Source of the DNA: Taxillus chinensis
Taxonomy: Eukaryota; Streptophyta; Magnoliopsida; Santalales; Loranthaceae
Direction: 5' to 3'
DNA length: 64,000 bases
Assembly: GCA_023512835.1 (NCBI GenBank)
Contig: CM042090.1
Location: 23,650,148-23,714,147 of the forward strand
Below are positions 42,831-56,367 of this stretch, one piece after another. The notes under the pieces are model-generated. The model was not told where the DNA came from. It saw only the letters and a list, made by a program, of their open reading frames with translations, and did not search any database. Every line of letters begins with the position of its first letter. The first letter of the stretch is position 1. The translations under genes and the position numbers were made by a program.

Positions 42831-45800
42831 GGACAATGGCAATCGTTTGCTTCACGAATTGTGAAGATGGCAGAGGAGATGTCCCTCTCTTTCTCTCTCT
42901 GGCTCTTTCTTCTAAGTTTCCAACTAACTGCTGGCAGTGGTTGTGAAGATGGAGCTTTCGATTTTATTTTGTTTTTTTCCTTTTTTTCAATTTGTTTTCT
43001 TCAAAATCTCATATAAACATTTTTTAAATAGACTTATGATTTACGGGACATTATATTTATCTCTATAAATCTGTTAACCTTTTTTATATAACTTTGTCCT
43101 TCCCTCTAAATAAAATTAATATTTTATTATTACTTTTCACAGCCCAAGACCTAGATCACGCCGCGACCACCACCGCAGGAATAGCAGCAGTGTCTCCACA
43201 AACCTGAACTTCTAGGAGTAGCTGAGACAGCATTGCCATCGATTCCGGCGCCGGCACCGATGATAACGGTCTCCCCGGTACCACCGAATTGATAATAATG
43301 AGAACCACAATCAACGATTGAAGCTCACCAAATCGTAACACACGAGGGCAGCGGGAGGCGGAGGAGGAGGAGGAGGGAGGGAGAAGAATCGACGGTGACG
43401 GTGATGAGCCCAGTTCCAGATCCCGGTCCGGTTGGCGATGAGGCAGGCACGAGAGATGAACAGCGGCAGTATCACTTGTAAGAAAAATAATAATATTTTA
43501 AATTTACAAAGTAACGAGCACTGTTCATAAATGTAGAGATTTTGTGACAAACCAAATTTAAAGATGAAAGTTTGATTTAAAGTATAGAGTTTTTATTATG
43601 TATTTATTATGTGTTCATAAATGTAGAGATTTTCGTTTGGTATTTTGTTATTATCGGTTAAAAAGTTGCTTCTCAAATACAATAGGACCGACTTTGCGAT
43701 GATCTGTATCAAATTTTAATTTAAAAATAATTTTTCAAGAAAAACAATATTTTAAAAGAAATATATATCTTTAAAATTAAATTTCATTAAAAAAATTTTA
43801 AAATATTGTGAACGATAAAAAATTTAAAAATAAAAAATATTTAAATGTCTCTCAAAATTAAATTTAAATTTAAAAATAAAAACAATTTTGAGATTTATCT
43901 GTTTTTAAAACTCAATTTATAAAATAATATTTTTAAATTATTATGGATTTCATTATTTTATAATTAGGAAATTGAATCTCCTTTCAATTCCATTTTTTGG
44001 TATATCGAATTTGACGTTTTTAAAAATGGTGAATTTATTATGAGTTCATCTTAATTTTAAATTAATAATATTTTTAAAAAATAATTTTAAAATTTATGAA
44101 TTTTGTAGCTATTTTGAAGGAATAATTTTCTATTCAATTTTGATGGAATACTCAAATATTTTTTCCTTTTATTTTATTATTTATGCCTGTTATTTTGTTT
44201 TTTAATATGAAATTAATTTTCAAAAGTACACTCTTTTTAAAATATATTTTCTCTCTTATCAACTTTTAGATAAGTGATTCTACAATCTCATACTACGTTA
44301 TTAAATTAAACTTACATAGATTGTTAGGGATTGTAAGAATTCAAAAAAACCCATAAATTGTAGAAATTGAGATTGTGTATTGTTTTGCTTAAATTTTTGA
44401 TCATAATATGTTTACACTATTCATTCTAAGTGTCTTGACTCGATTCTATATTCAACAACAAATCAAAATGGCTGGAATTGAAATTTTATGAATTTGGGCG
44501 TGTTCTTGGATAAAAATCATTAAATTACTATATTTTGATTTTATGTATATTATGCATCAAAATAATTTGTATTTGTGCCTTGTTTGATTGTCATGATATT
44601 GTTGGATGCTATACCTAGGCATTTTTGGTACAAAAATCAAATATAAGATAAATATATCGTTTTTCGGTACACAGAACTATACAAATGTATAAGGGGATAA
44701 TCAAGTTATATATCCACGACCATTGAGCAGTTGTTAGCATTGAAGGATAGGGTAACCATAGTATATTGCCGTGACTGTTGAGAGATACTTGCATTGTGGA
44801 CCTAGACCATACCTCTATCTCAACTCTTACCAAATTATATATCTTTAACTAGATTCCTACCACTATCTTTACCCATTTAAATTCTAGATTATCAACCCCC
44901 ACATCTCCTATTAGAACCTAACTCCTTACGCCACCCTTTAAATCCTTAAAAACCTTACCTTAAGGGGATCCCTAGACTCCTCCCCATGGTGCTCAAGAGG
45001 CATTAACCCAAGGGGAGCCCCTTAGTTGGGCACCCTTAGCTCATGCTCTTGCCAAGTAACCACCGACATCCATTCAAATGAAGCCTCCCATTACTATTTC
45101 AGTTTCAGTTACTCTCTATACCTCCTCTTAGTACAAAAAGATTGTCAACCCATGTGGCTCTACTTTTAACTCCCATTCCACTAGAGGTATCATTTGAAGA
45201 TATTTATGCACCGTTTAAAAAAAAAAATTCTCAACTTCTAGCCAAGTTAGAATAAGAATGATGACTTATAAACAAATAATCTTGTAAGTACTTGAAAAAC
45301 TAAAAATCCCTTCAACGATACCTACTAACAAATCCTCTACTTCATTTGTAGAGTTAGTTATGACTCCAAGACCTGTTCTAGAGCAAATCCATGCCATGAT
45401 CAAAGAGTAAACTCTTGTTACCTTTAATATACATATAAATGATAAACTTTTTTACTTGAAAATAGATAAACATCAATAGCAAATGAACTTATTAAATATT
45501 AAAATAATTTTATTTATTTTGTCACGCAATATACAATTTTTATTTAAAGAGACCAAAATGATGCGCTTATAATGACATGACAATTTTAGGCTCTACGTGT
45601 TTTTGCAAAAAATGAGTTTCATTTGTAATATATTTTTAAAAATTAATTCTTTATAAAATATATAATTTCTATTGATGATTATGTTATAAAATTTAAGGAA
45701 TTTTTTTTAATACTTGAAAATTATTTTTTTAAATGATAAAAAGCAATATAGGAGTATAGAGTATATGACTATATATATTGTGTTTTTTCAAACATTATTA

Positions 45801-48800
45801 CTTGTTAAGTTCTCATGAACTAATAAACTATATTTTCATCACTAATTAATACGTTTTCACTTATATCATCAAGGCAATCAAAAATGTGGTCAATTAATAA
45901 CAAAAAAAATAGTTTATTGATTTTAAAGTAATAGTGCTGGGCTAGTTAAAGCTATAAATTAACTAAATAAATATTAGAATAGTATTAGTTAAAACAAAAA
46001 GTAAAGTCAATTTTAACTTAAATTCTAAAAAAAAACTTTTCTACTTGTGTAGCTTTAACATAAGCTATATTTAGCTTTAGCAAAAAGTTAAACTACATTT
46101 GATTAAAATTATGGTTTTAGCTAATGATGTCACATCATTCTCTTAACTTAAAATCTAAATTTACCCTTCACGCCAAACACATAATATTAAGTTAAAAAAA
46201 TTAGTTTAAACAATTAAAATTAGTTAAGACTGTTGAAGTTGTTTTTAGTTAAAAGATATATAGTAAGCTAAATACAAATTCAATTAAGAAAATTTACCTA
46301 TTGAAGATGTTCTAAATAGCTAAAAAGTAAAAAACTATCATATAATAGACTAGCTAAATGAATAATAAATTTAGCTTTGAGCTAAATGACTCCAAATTTT
46401 GAGAGCCATTTCATTTAACTAAATAATATTATATTATTGTATCTTTATTTTATTTTCAATATCATATTTAGATAGTCAATAAAAAATAAAGAGATTTGAT
46501 TTTTAAAGTTAACTAATATTTTGTTAAGGTTGTAAAAAATGTCTAGCTAAAATTTGTAAAAATATTTTACTTAAATTATACTGAGGCACTGCTAATACGT
46601 TCAGTCAGAGACATATTTGAAAGTATAAAAAAATTTAAAAATTGGAGTGACATATTTTGGGAGAAGGAGATACTACGATGTCAAATCTGGCCTCAAATGG
46701 AAGGTCAAAAAATGACCTTTTTCTTAATCTCAAATATGGAATTTATTTGTTCAAAAAAAAAAAATACAATCCAATTTTTTGTATATCAACCATTTTTTGC
46801 TGTTATCAAACACCCAAGAATAATAACTTTAAAATTTTATTTGTGGTCGATGATGGATACCACCATTAATTGTCTTATTTGTGTACAAAAGATCAATCTC
46901 CTGTGGAGGACTTGCGTGGAGGCTTGCAACTAGCACTTTTCTTTCCTTCATCCATGACATGGAGAAATTGGGATAGACTTATCTTGGCTCCGGTGGGTCT
47001 CATATTTACAGAATTCTGCTATATATTATTTACAAAGATGTTTTTGCCTTTTTGGTATTTCGGTAACTAAAATAATGTTATTTTGATATCTAATAGTATA
47101 TTGGCCCACAACAAATTAACAAAACCTATATATATGATTTTGTTAAAATAAAAACATGAGATCAAAATTTATTTCGCTTTTTTTAAATAATCAAATAACA
47201 TAGTTTTCATGTATTAATAACCAAAATTACGGTATTTTGATTAGGGTGCAAGGGAACATACTCATAATTCTCATGTACACACACGCATAAAATTAGGCTT
47301 TATAAGTGGCACCTTCTTCTTCTTTTTTGCAATTTTAATAAAGGTAAGTAGGTGATTAATAAAGATAAATAGCCCTTTATAATATAAAAATAAAAAGAAA
47401 AGAAAGAAACAAAAGAGAAGAACACACTCAAGTCTCTATATCATCAACATTTATACATAAAAAGAAGAACCGACTCAAGTTCAGAAGGATAAGTGGAGGC
47501 CACACGTGAGGGGGCAAATTCTTCTAGAGTGCTTTGCGTGGTAGAAACTCATAAATAGTAATATATACAAAAGGGGTAGAGATTTAGAATTTCATTTCAA
47601 AGCCTCTTTACATCAAAGCTTAGATGTTTTGACACTTGGGAATTATTTATCAGCATCTTGACTTGTTTTCCCGGAAATTTCCGGTGGGGCTAGTGAAAAC
47701 GAAATAATCAAATTAGTGCTGTGCGTGAGTTTTAGACTTTTAAGAATTAAGATAGCCGGTAATATGTCCAAAAAAAAAAACATAGTGACATGACATTGTG
47801 GGACATGTGCTAGGAATTTTGGGGCACAACAACGCAACAAAAAGAGCATAAACGGTAATATATATGTTTATATTATGGACCCAACAACCTAGTTTTACAG
47901 GGAAAAAAAACATAAAACAGAAAAATACACCAAAAAAAATTGCCTTAACATAATTAATTTTCTTTAAAAATATGAGACAGTTTGGGTTCAAGTAATAGTT
48001 CTAAATTTTATATGAATGAGGAGGAAGCTATTGAAGCAAGAGTTTAAAATTCTCTCAAAAATTTTCAGGTTTTTATTTTCTTTCATTCCACGCTTAAATA
48101 CTGTTGCATTTAATTCTTTAATATGATTAGTAGCTTTGCTTTATTTAAATAAAAAATTATGTTACTTGCAGTTCTCATTTTGGGATGTAGGCCTTTTGTA
48201 TTTTTATTAAAATGGCATAGTTTTGATTAAAAATTTATCAATCAAAATGATATTGTTTTGATAAAAATATAAATGACCTGTAATGCAGTCTTACTTTAGG
48301 GATTACAAATAAATTTATTATTAAATAAATTATAATTGTTGTTGCTTAAGTTTTTTTAAAATGTAGATTGTTGGAGTTTTAAATAATTTAAATTAAATTA
48401 GGATCTATCTTTAAATAAAAGTATAGAAATAGATTTGTTTTGCTTTAGTTTTAAAATTAAATAAGAAAAGGAGTTAAAAAACAAAAAGGAAAAAAAGATA
48501 CTAGTCTTTTAATATAGATCGAAGTGACTGCAGGTTAATTTAAAAAAATATTTAATCCTAAATTGCTTTGATCGAAAATTATTGTGCCAATTGCATGTTT
48601 TCTTTTATTTATTTTTAATGCCTTATGATTTAAAAATATAAAATTTCTTTTGACAAACTTTTATCACAAAGAGGAAATAATGTCTTTACTTATTGCTCTA
48701 TTTAGAATTTTTTTTTTTGTCTATTACTAGAAGCGATTGATCCTACATTCACAAAATTTTAAAAATAAAAATCAAGTTTGCCCAATTTTAAAAATATTTT

Positions 48801-49260
48801 AAAAATACTAATTCTTTCTCATCTAATTAACTTCCGAACTTAGAAAACATAAAAATCATTTAACATAATAAAATAACATTTGGTCCCAAAAGCGTCAGCA
48901 GTGAACCCGAAGAAATTGGAGTGATGATAGATAGCATTCACGAAGAGGCTCCCAATTTAAATCAGATGAAACTACACAACTTCGATGGCAAGAGATCAAA
49001 AAAAACTACTAGTCATTCTATCATTTTTTAAACCCAAATAATACTTTCCGAAGGTCATCTATACCATGTCCAGAGAAGTTGTACCCAAACACTATTATTT
49101 TCACCACTCTATACCTGTATAGATGATATTTTGTTCATAATTGCCTATCCAACTACAAATAAATGGAAAATAAATAAACAAGAAACAACTAATTAAATGG
49201 AAAACTTTATGTATCATCCAAAGCCTCATGCCGATTGGTTAGAAGAGATACATATGATAT
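42831..49260. other. Long intergenic region, AT-rich, no supportable gene
   Basis: This covers RWA upstream sequence to the WW remnant. At 43140-43480 there is a GC-richer block with a (GGA)n run and short frames without a known domain. At 44590-45420 there is a base-balanced block with no long open frame and no recognised motif. The rest is AT-rich with many short frames that look random. A segment at about 48190-48292 resembles one at about 60450-60565. Confidence 0.4.
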
Positions 49261-49440
49261 GGATGTGAGTTCGCTGCTGCGGCGTGAATTACATTTGCGC
49301 AAAATACAACCATTAGATTACTATAAAATTTTACAAGAGTGATATGCACTACATGAATATTATATCTAACCGTTAAATTTTGAAACAAATAACAAAAAGT
49401 TAACTAAAATATAAACGCCCCAGCAGCGAACTTGCGTCCG
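49261..49440. mobile_element. Mutator-type MITE, about 180 bp
   Basis: The left terminus GGATGTGAGTTCGCTGCTGC is matched by the inverted right terminus, read as GGACGCAAGTTCGCTGCTGG, over about 25 bp. The flanks ATATGATAT (49252-49260) and GTGTGATAT (49441-49449) match at 7 of 9 positions, fitting a 9-bp Mutator target duplication. It sits directly after the WW-domain exon. Confidence 0.7.
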
Positions 49441-49981
49441 GTGTGATATGGGCTCTGAACTAGAAAAAGCTGCAGCAGGTTTTTCCCATTGATACTTTCC
49501 AGTATTTGCATTATAGTAGTATAAAACACCACTTGCAGGGTCCTTTGCCTCCACCTACAAAAAGTTATAAGAATGTACGTGTAAAAATCATTTTGGTTAA
49601 ACCTTGAAATTAAAACCTAGCTATGAGAAAAAGGAAATTATTACAGCCACAGTAAATTTCATATAAAAAATTCAAACAGAAACAAACAATACCTTTTAAA
49701 ATTTCCATTCAACAGCTAGCAAAGCATTGTCATTAATAGGATAAGTTTTTACAATATACAGATTTTTTTTTTCATATATACACTTAATTAGCATCCGCTA
49801 TCTTATTGTAATGATAAAATTCACCTGACAACCATAACATCATAAAGAATGTGCATGACAACTCCAATACAACTAAGACCAACTCGGAGAAAATATTCAT
49901 TCAACTAACACTCCAATACTCACCCAATCCACCTGGCAACTTTCCAGCAGCTACAGTTTGAGTTGACAAAGCATCCACCTT
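49441..49981 (-). pseudogene. WW-domain protein gene remnant
   Basis: Two exon-like segments with good splice sites remain. The segment 49924-49981 encodes KVDALSTQTVAAGKLPGG; 49441-49554 encodes VEAKDPASGVLYYYNANTGKYQWEKP, most of a WW domain that would bind Pro-rich ligands. The family normally has LPxGWVEAKDP across this junction, but the sequence here is GGATTGG|GTGAGT: one extra T destroys the first signature Trp and shifts the frame against the next exon. The coding stretch then runs into a Mutator-type MITE. No convincing further exons were found on either side. It is most similar to plant PQBP1-like or splicing-related WW proteins. A sequence error could mimic the frameshift. Confidence 0.6.
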
Positions 49982-51989
49982 CTGAAATTCAAAATTACAC
50001 GAACCTTAAATCATGCAAAGAGGATGGCTAAGGGACTACACATTCAGAAAGCATGCATGGCACTCAGACCATTCAAAACTTTTTTAAGAAGGAAAGAAAA
50101 GAAATGAGCACTCAAACAAGTGAAAGGCTGAAAGAAATATATAAAATAGACGACTTGACACCAAAATGAATAACAAACGTGCATTATTGGCCAAAGCTGG
50201 ATCTCCCTTTGCTTGGCCATCTTTTAAAATGCACCTTGCTTTCAGCTTTTGCTTAAGATACCAGGAAGCTCCTTCACCACATGCTGTCTTTTTATCAACT
50301 ACAGAACTTCCCCACTCCGTTTCACTTTTCCTCTATCAATCCAAATAATCGCCATTTGCCCCCATAACTCAAAACAATATCTTCCAATACGTCATTCGAC
50401 AAAAAAAAAAAAAAAGAGTACAGGACTAAATTATTTTATCCATTTTTCATTTCATCAAATAATTGAAGTGACATATGTTGTGTCATTTACATAATTAAAC
50501 AGCCCCAGTTTTCAAATCCACGCCCAGTGATGGAAAAAAGAACTGAACACCAGTACATATACAGAAGCTGAGTGTTTGATAATAGATTCTAAAGATTTCC
50601 CACAACAGCAGCCATGAAACAATACCAGCAAAACGAAAAAGCAATGCTCCAGTTAACGTAGCCCACGGTCTAGAACAGGTATTATTCCATAACAATTAAT
50701 TATGAGCTAAATCGAATACATACTAAAACGGCAAAATCAACATGCTAGAATTGCCGGGTTTCATGATTCCCCGCCTTTGCGAAAGGCCAAGGTGCAAGAA
50801 AGATTTAAAAAATGAATTGTTCCATTAAAAATCGAATAAATTGTAATAAAAAATGAACTGTTCCATTAAAGATGAAATGGGTTTCTACGCGTTTCCGTTG
50901 TATTTGCAAGCTTAAATCGAATACATACAAGCTTAAATCGAATGTTTAGGAACGAACATAGATTCTAATTCAAATCTGTAGTATAAGTCATATATGCCAA
51001 ATCCAACTATACGAATCCCTAATATACACTCAGCGACGAAAATTAAGCGAATTGGGAAGAGAGAGATATGGAGTACCATTTTTTGCTTCTTCTTCACCGC
51101 GTTTCGCGACGATTTAACTCAGATTTGAACCGGCTAAGGATCTGAAACAAAATACTGGGAACCGAATAAGGATCTGAAACTCACATTTAAGCGAATTGGG
51201 AAGGGAGATGTCCAGGACCACGATCGGGTTCGAGTACGCCCAGTCACTGCGGCGCTCCTCCAGCTACACCGCCTCCTGCATCCGCACAGAGGGGTCTCGG
51301 AGGCATGCGTGGCGCATGAGGCTTGCTGCGCCGCGGAGGCTGACGGAGGAGGAGGAGGAGGAGGAGAGGGAAGAGGCGCCAGGAATGGCGTCGTGTCGAT
51401 CAACACGCCGGCATATCTGGCATTTTTAAGCACATCTCTTATGTTTGCCAGCGAAAGGTCAAGAATGCGGGACCATAACAGAATTGGTTGGGGGAAAGGA
51501 AGGGACTTTTTGAACATTCGGGTGTGGAGCATTAGAGAGAGGCTGAGGTTGCGGGTGATATTTTTGTTTTCATGTGGATGCAGGTATATTAGGAAATTTT
51601 ATTTTTTAAAAATAAAATTATTTTTTAAAATTATAAATTATCATTCATAAATAATTTTAAATTTATCACATTTATTATTTTCTAAAATAATCACACCCTA
51701 AATATTAAAACAGTAAATACGTCCATTACACGCGTCAAATCCACAAATCCAAAAAAAAAAACATTGAAATACAAACACAAATTATTAGGCATCTTCATGG
51801 GATCAATATTAAATTATTGTGTTATAGGTTATGCAAGTGATGAAAATAAGCTTAAGTTGTAGGTTTCGTTGTTGCTGTGTAGCTTTGAAGGTTATATAGA
51901 TAGAGTTTGATTTCAAGCAAGATATAGTGAAGCTGAAATTGAGATGTTGTTTAGTGAGTGAAAAACTGATTTTACATTAGCGCTTGTAA
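49982..51989. other. Region upstream of WW remnant, with a GC-rich islet
   Basis: Mostly AT-rich sequence. At 51190-51430 a GC-rich islet opens on both strands: the plus frame has a poly-Glu run and the minus frame a poly-Pro run, both from a (GGA)n tract. It could be the CpG-rich 5' exon or promoter of the WW-domain gene, since a possible minus-strand exon end (AAAATG|GTACTCC) lies at about 51077, but no domain is recognised. Confidence 0.35.
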
Positions 51990-52371
51990 GAGCATTCGTA
52001 TCTGGCTCAATAAATTTTAAATTTAGCTAAATATTACTTAAAAAGAAATAAAAACCTCCCACATCAGCCTCAATAAAATAGTTATAAATTTAAAGAGCCT
52101 TATTTCACTTTTCAGATTTGGCGAGTCATTATGTGTTCGCTACTTTTTTTAAAAGTAAAATAATATTTCTCTTTACTATCTTTTAATAATATTTGAAACG
52201 GACAAGAATATTTCTCTCTCCTCTCTCTAAATAAAGTAATATTTTAATTGAAATAGCGAAAATTTGAAGAGTCTATCATTTTATGTTGTAAAATTAAGCT
52301 AGTTATAATTTATAAAAGGTAATATTTAGCTAAATTATAACTTATTTTTGGTAAGGCCACTATGAATGCTC
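51990..52371. mobile_element. Tourist-like (PIF/Harbinger) MITE, second member
   Basis: A 382-bp element starts GAGCATTCGTATCTGGCTC and ends inversely as GAGCATTCATAGTGGCC, flanked by TAA on both sides (51987-51989 and 52372-52374). It belongs with the element at 41260-41639: same ends, same target, almost the same length. Confidence 0.75.
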
Positions 52372-54808
52372 TAACATTACTTTATTAAAGAAAATATAGA
52401 GAATAACATGAAATTACTTGAGAAGGTCGATACAATAGTGAATACATTTTTTTTCCTTTTCATAATATTGTATATTGTATCGTTTTAGTTTTAGTGAGAT
52501 AAGAATAAACATAATGACTAGAGTATATTTTAAGCGAAATTTTAAAATTGATTTGGTTTTGTAATAATAAATCATCATATCATTTGATAACTTATGACCG
52601 CTATAATTCATCAATTATTTCAATTTTATAATAAAAATCTCCATAGATTTATGATGTGACTATCATAATTGCATCTTATGTGTTTTTAATAATATGTAAA
52701 ATAACTCATCAATTAAAGAAACTACATGTAATTAAAGGATTGGTTCCAAATAAATGAAGCTCAATACAATTGTTACTGAGCTTAGTAAAAATTAAAAACA
52801 ATAAAGTTGTATATATATATATATACACATATCAATAAAGAAAAAGGACGGTATAATTATTTGTATTGGTAACCAGATGATGATGTATTATAATTCTACA
52901 CGCTAACGATCGATATGAAAAAAAAATTATAATCTATAGGTTGCATAATTAAGCAGATTGTCAATTTGATTAATTCGGCTCTAAATTGAGACTCTATACA
53001 TATTATTCCGTTTTATTTTCAATTAAAGTTAATACGATGAGATTTTGACGGTTGTTCTTCTCTATTAAGCAAAAAAGAAAAAGATAAAAAAGATAAAACA
53101 AAATTAAGTAATTGGGCATATGAATTAATGTATACTTTCAATTAATTAATATTCTCTATCAAATAATTGTCGACAAGAAATGATCCTACGGCCAAATTCA
53201 TACAACAAACACACGGTGCTTTTGAAAAGAATATGTTTTTGGTTGTTTTGCCACTTCTATAGCTCATTGCAAGCGATTGATTTGAGAGAGGGAGAGAGAG
53301 GAAAATGTAAAACATTAGGAATCAATTTGATTTAGAGGTAAAAAGTATTTTGCGAATCCCAACTCCTCTCCTCTCAATAAAAACAAAAATCATACATTTG
53401 TCATAGTTTGAATATGCGTTTAGCAGTTTTTAAATTCCTTAAGAACTATCTAGTATTGTTGGTTGTGTTTCCATCTAATCATCTTCATGGTTTTATTAAT
53501 TTCTCTCTTTTTATCAAAAATCAATTAATTGTAGAAGGGACAATTCGTGAAAACACAAGATGAATGGGAGTGAAAATACAATATGTTAGAGTTAACGTTA
53601 CTATACCACAATGTAATGTATTTTTCTCATAAAAAAAAGATAAAAAGTGTATATATTAACATAATTGCTCCATATGCCCTTTAAGGCCGGGTTTTAAAAT
53701 TAAAGCAGTGACGAGCGTTATTGATCGTTTGATTCTAATTGAACAATTTAAATGTAGATTCATTAAAATATATATGCGATAATCTTTTTTTCGTTGGTAG
53801 GAACGTTTAATTATTTACGGGAAGACCTCAAAAATCGTACAACTTTGTTGTCTTACCCAATGATTGCTTAACTTCTCAGGCTCATGGCAAATATATACGA
53901 TCAAATCAACCCAAACACGACTCATAATCATATATAAACATGTCTAATGTAGTCTTGCGCTTGCAGAAAATTAAACACAGATACATAGGTGGCCTTCAAA
54001 TCGCTCGTTTGGGAAAACACACAAGCGATGCTTGAGAAACTGGTGATAGTTAACCTGATTATATATATATATACCAAAACAATAACTGAAATCAACTAAT
54101 AATAAGAAGCTTGATATATTGCCGCCATCAATCAACTCTCTTCGCTGCTAGCATTTATAGTAAATGACTGTAAATATTGTTGATACGTCCGTGTCATTAC
54201 CTCACGTACGAACGTGGCAGTTGTGTAGTAGATTCCTTAGACCACTTTGTTGTCTAAGGCTAACAGGCAACACGGTGACATGGCAATGGCAACAGCCACA
54301 CGTACCACAACAATAAAAAAACTACAATAAGGTTAAAGAAAAGGAGAAAACTTGTTTTTTCTTTTTTCTTGAACTAGTAAAATTACTGTGGTGCAACTTA
54401 TAGGAACAATTAATGTGAGGCTTTGAACTCATGACAGACATACGAGCTTCCAGCCAGTCGGTTCTAGACGAGTTTAAGATTAATCCATGCAGGAAGGTTA
54501 AAGAGGTTGAGAGTGGGCAAATAAGCTGAAAGGGTAAACAAAAACACACATTTGTTTTGGGATGAGGACTGAAATTTCATGACACACCAGATTGAGATGA
54601 GGCTTGTCATGGAAGTTGAATACTGGGAATAGAATATTGTAAGGTGCTCATGATCATGATGTGCTGAGTAGATAATTATCAAACAGCGGGGCTGATACTC
54701 ATACTAATTAGGAACAAGAAACTACGGTTGGATAATCTGATATAGCATCGGAATCAGTAGTTCACGTACTGCAAATACCCATCAGGTTTAGGGTTTTGGT
54801 ACGGCCGT
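52372..54808. other. AT-rich intergenic region downstream of WRKY gene
   Basis: No supportable gene. It contains AT dinucleotide runs (52815, 54061) and presumably the WRKY 3' untranslated region next to 54808. Confidence 0.5.
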
Positions 54809-56163
54809 TCAGGGCTGCTCTTGTCTAAGGAGAAAGGAGGGAACAGCATCCTGCAGAAGCCCATAATCCGCGAGCTGATGGAACTGCTGTTGGTGGTGGT
54901 GATGGAAGGCTTGTGGGTACATGGAAGCGGGGACGTTGCCGCTGCCGGGGACCCCCAAGGCCGCAGACATCGGATGGTGGCCGTACAGCTGGTGGTGAGT
55001 AAACCCGGGGCCGCCTAGGTGGGCGGCGAGCATGGACTGCGGCGGCAGCATCCCGGCTGCATTCCCTCGGAGGGCCGGTGGGATCTGGTGGTTGTGCTGC
55101 CCCTCATAGGTAGTGATCACAATGGATGGGTCCTGGAACGACCTCTCCACGCGCTTCTTTACAGTGCATTTCTGGGTTGTGCACCGGTAATAGCTCCTGC
55201 ATATATATATCGGCATTTGGTACAGCAACAGGGAACAAAAGACTTATTAGTGTTTGGTTTTTATTTATTATATATTGGGATATATATACATATATGAATA
55301 GGCTTTGTCTTTAATATATCTTGAATAACAAATTAACCTTGGATAAGGGCTATTCTTGACAGCCTTCTGTCCATACTTCCTCCATCTATATCCATCTTCC
55401 AGATGATCAACCTCACTCTTGGTCATGAAAGCAAACCTTGGCTCTCTTTGCTTTTTCTCCCCTTTCTTTTTGGGCTTGTTCCTGTATGATTCGGACATTA
55501 ATTAACAATTTTAGCATTTTAATTAAAACATACCAATCGGAAAATTAAGAAAGAAAAAAAAACAAATAACTAAATATGCAAAGCTTAAGCTAGCTAGCTT
55601 CTAATTAATGTGTACCAAGCACTACTTCTACTTCTAGGACACTTGTAAATATATAATGAAGAAAATTAACAAAAGTACTACAAAACTCACGCTTTCTTAG
55701 AGCTCTCCCCTCCATCCTCCAGCTTTGCTTGCCGTTCATGATTCTTATTAATGTTCTTGCCACAGTCATCGTCCCCGCCAGCCTCGCTTGACGAGGAGGA
55801 CACCGAGGAGTTGGGAGTCTCCGGCACTGACGCGCCCGCGCCGGCCCCGGAACCCCCAATGTCCGTAGATGGATTACTATTATTGCCTTCAATTGAGGAG
55901 AACACATCGGATGATGTCGGGGGCAATAACCCGAACGCTCTCCCGATAGCGTTGTAGTCCCCGCCGCCGGCAGACCCATTATGGCATTCCGTGAAGCTCG
56001 TCGCGTACGAGGATGGGTCGAACCCTTGCAGACCCTGCGACCTCGAGTTGTCGACGTACATTGAGGAGCTATAGAGGGAGAATGGAAAACCGCCACCACC
56101 ACCGCCGTGGCGGTCCTCATAGAATGGGTCTTGAAAGTAAAGCTCTCTCGCCTCATCAGACAT
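54809..56163 (-). CDS. WRKY transcription factor, group IIc (WRKY28/71-like), complete
   Basis: Nuclear DNA-binding protein that recognises W-boxes. Three exons: 55691-56163, 55338-55481 and 54809-55196, all GT-AG, 335 codons with stop (334 residues). The N-terminus [14 protein letters not shown] is typical of the WRKY8/28/71 clade; a Ser/Asn/Gly-rich region follows, then a basic [12 protein letters not shown] nuclear-localisation-type stretch. The WRKY domain spans exons 2-3: [20 protein letters not shown], then a zinc finger with Cys-X4-Cys (CTTQKC) and His-X-His (HNH) in C2H2 spacing. The second intron falls at PR|SYYR, the standard WRKY-domain position. The His-rich tail ends [16 protein letters not shown], like the clade's LLREIFPSIFFKQEP. 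The start at 56163 is preferred over an in-frame Met at 56316, which would add a poly-Phe stretch from a GAA/TTC microsatellite. Confidence 0.93.
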
Positions 56164-56172
56164 TGCACAAAC

Positions 56173-56173
<1 letters not shown>

Positions 56174-56203
<30 letters not shown>

Positions 56204-56215
56204 AAGAAGAAGAAG
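56174..56215 (+). repeat. (AAG)n microsatellite in WRKY 5' leader
   Basis: About 14 AAG units lie 11 bp upstream of the WRKY ATG; on the gene strand this is a (CTT)n leader. Read in frame it would give poly-Phe, which is why a longer N-terminus is not accepted. Confidence 0.9.
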
Positions 56216-56360
56216 GAACCAAAAGAAAAAAAAATGAAGAAGAAGAGGGCTTGAGGTATAAGATCAGGTGGGTGGTTGAGCTCTCTTTTTTGTGTATGTG
56301 TTGAGTGCGAATGCAAAGAGTGTGTTAATTAGTGGTGTGAAGGGGACTGCAGAGCTCTAC

Positions 56361-56367
56361 CTTTATA
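56361..56367 (-). promoter_or_regulatory. Putative TATA box of WRKY gene
   Basis: TATAAAG on the minus strand lies about 200 bp upstream of the WRKY start codon, in a spacing compatible with a leader of about 170 bp containing the (CTT)n repeat. Confidence 0.6.

Noticed and set aside
46657..47070. Three overlapping plus-strand frames
   Set aside because: Short, AT-rich, overlapping in different frames, no domain.
54821..55297. Plus-strand frames over WRKY exon 3
   Set aside because: Antisense shadows of the coding exon.
55605..56168. 187-codon minus-strand frame overlapping WRKY exon 1
   Set aside because: It is the alternate frame of a GC-rich exon; the real WRKY frame continues correctly over splice sites.
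55687..56316. Longer WRKY N-terminus starting at 56316
   Set aside because: The extra 51 residues include a poly-Phe run encoded by the leader microsatellite; [10 protein letters not shown] at 56163 matches the family start.
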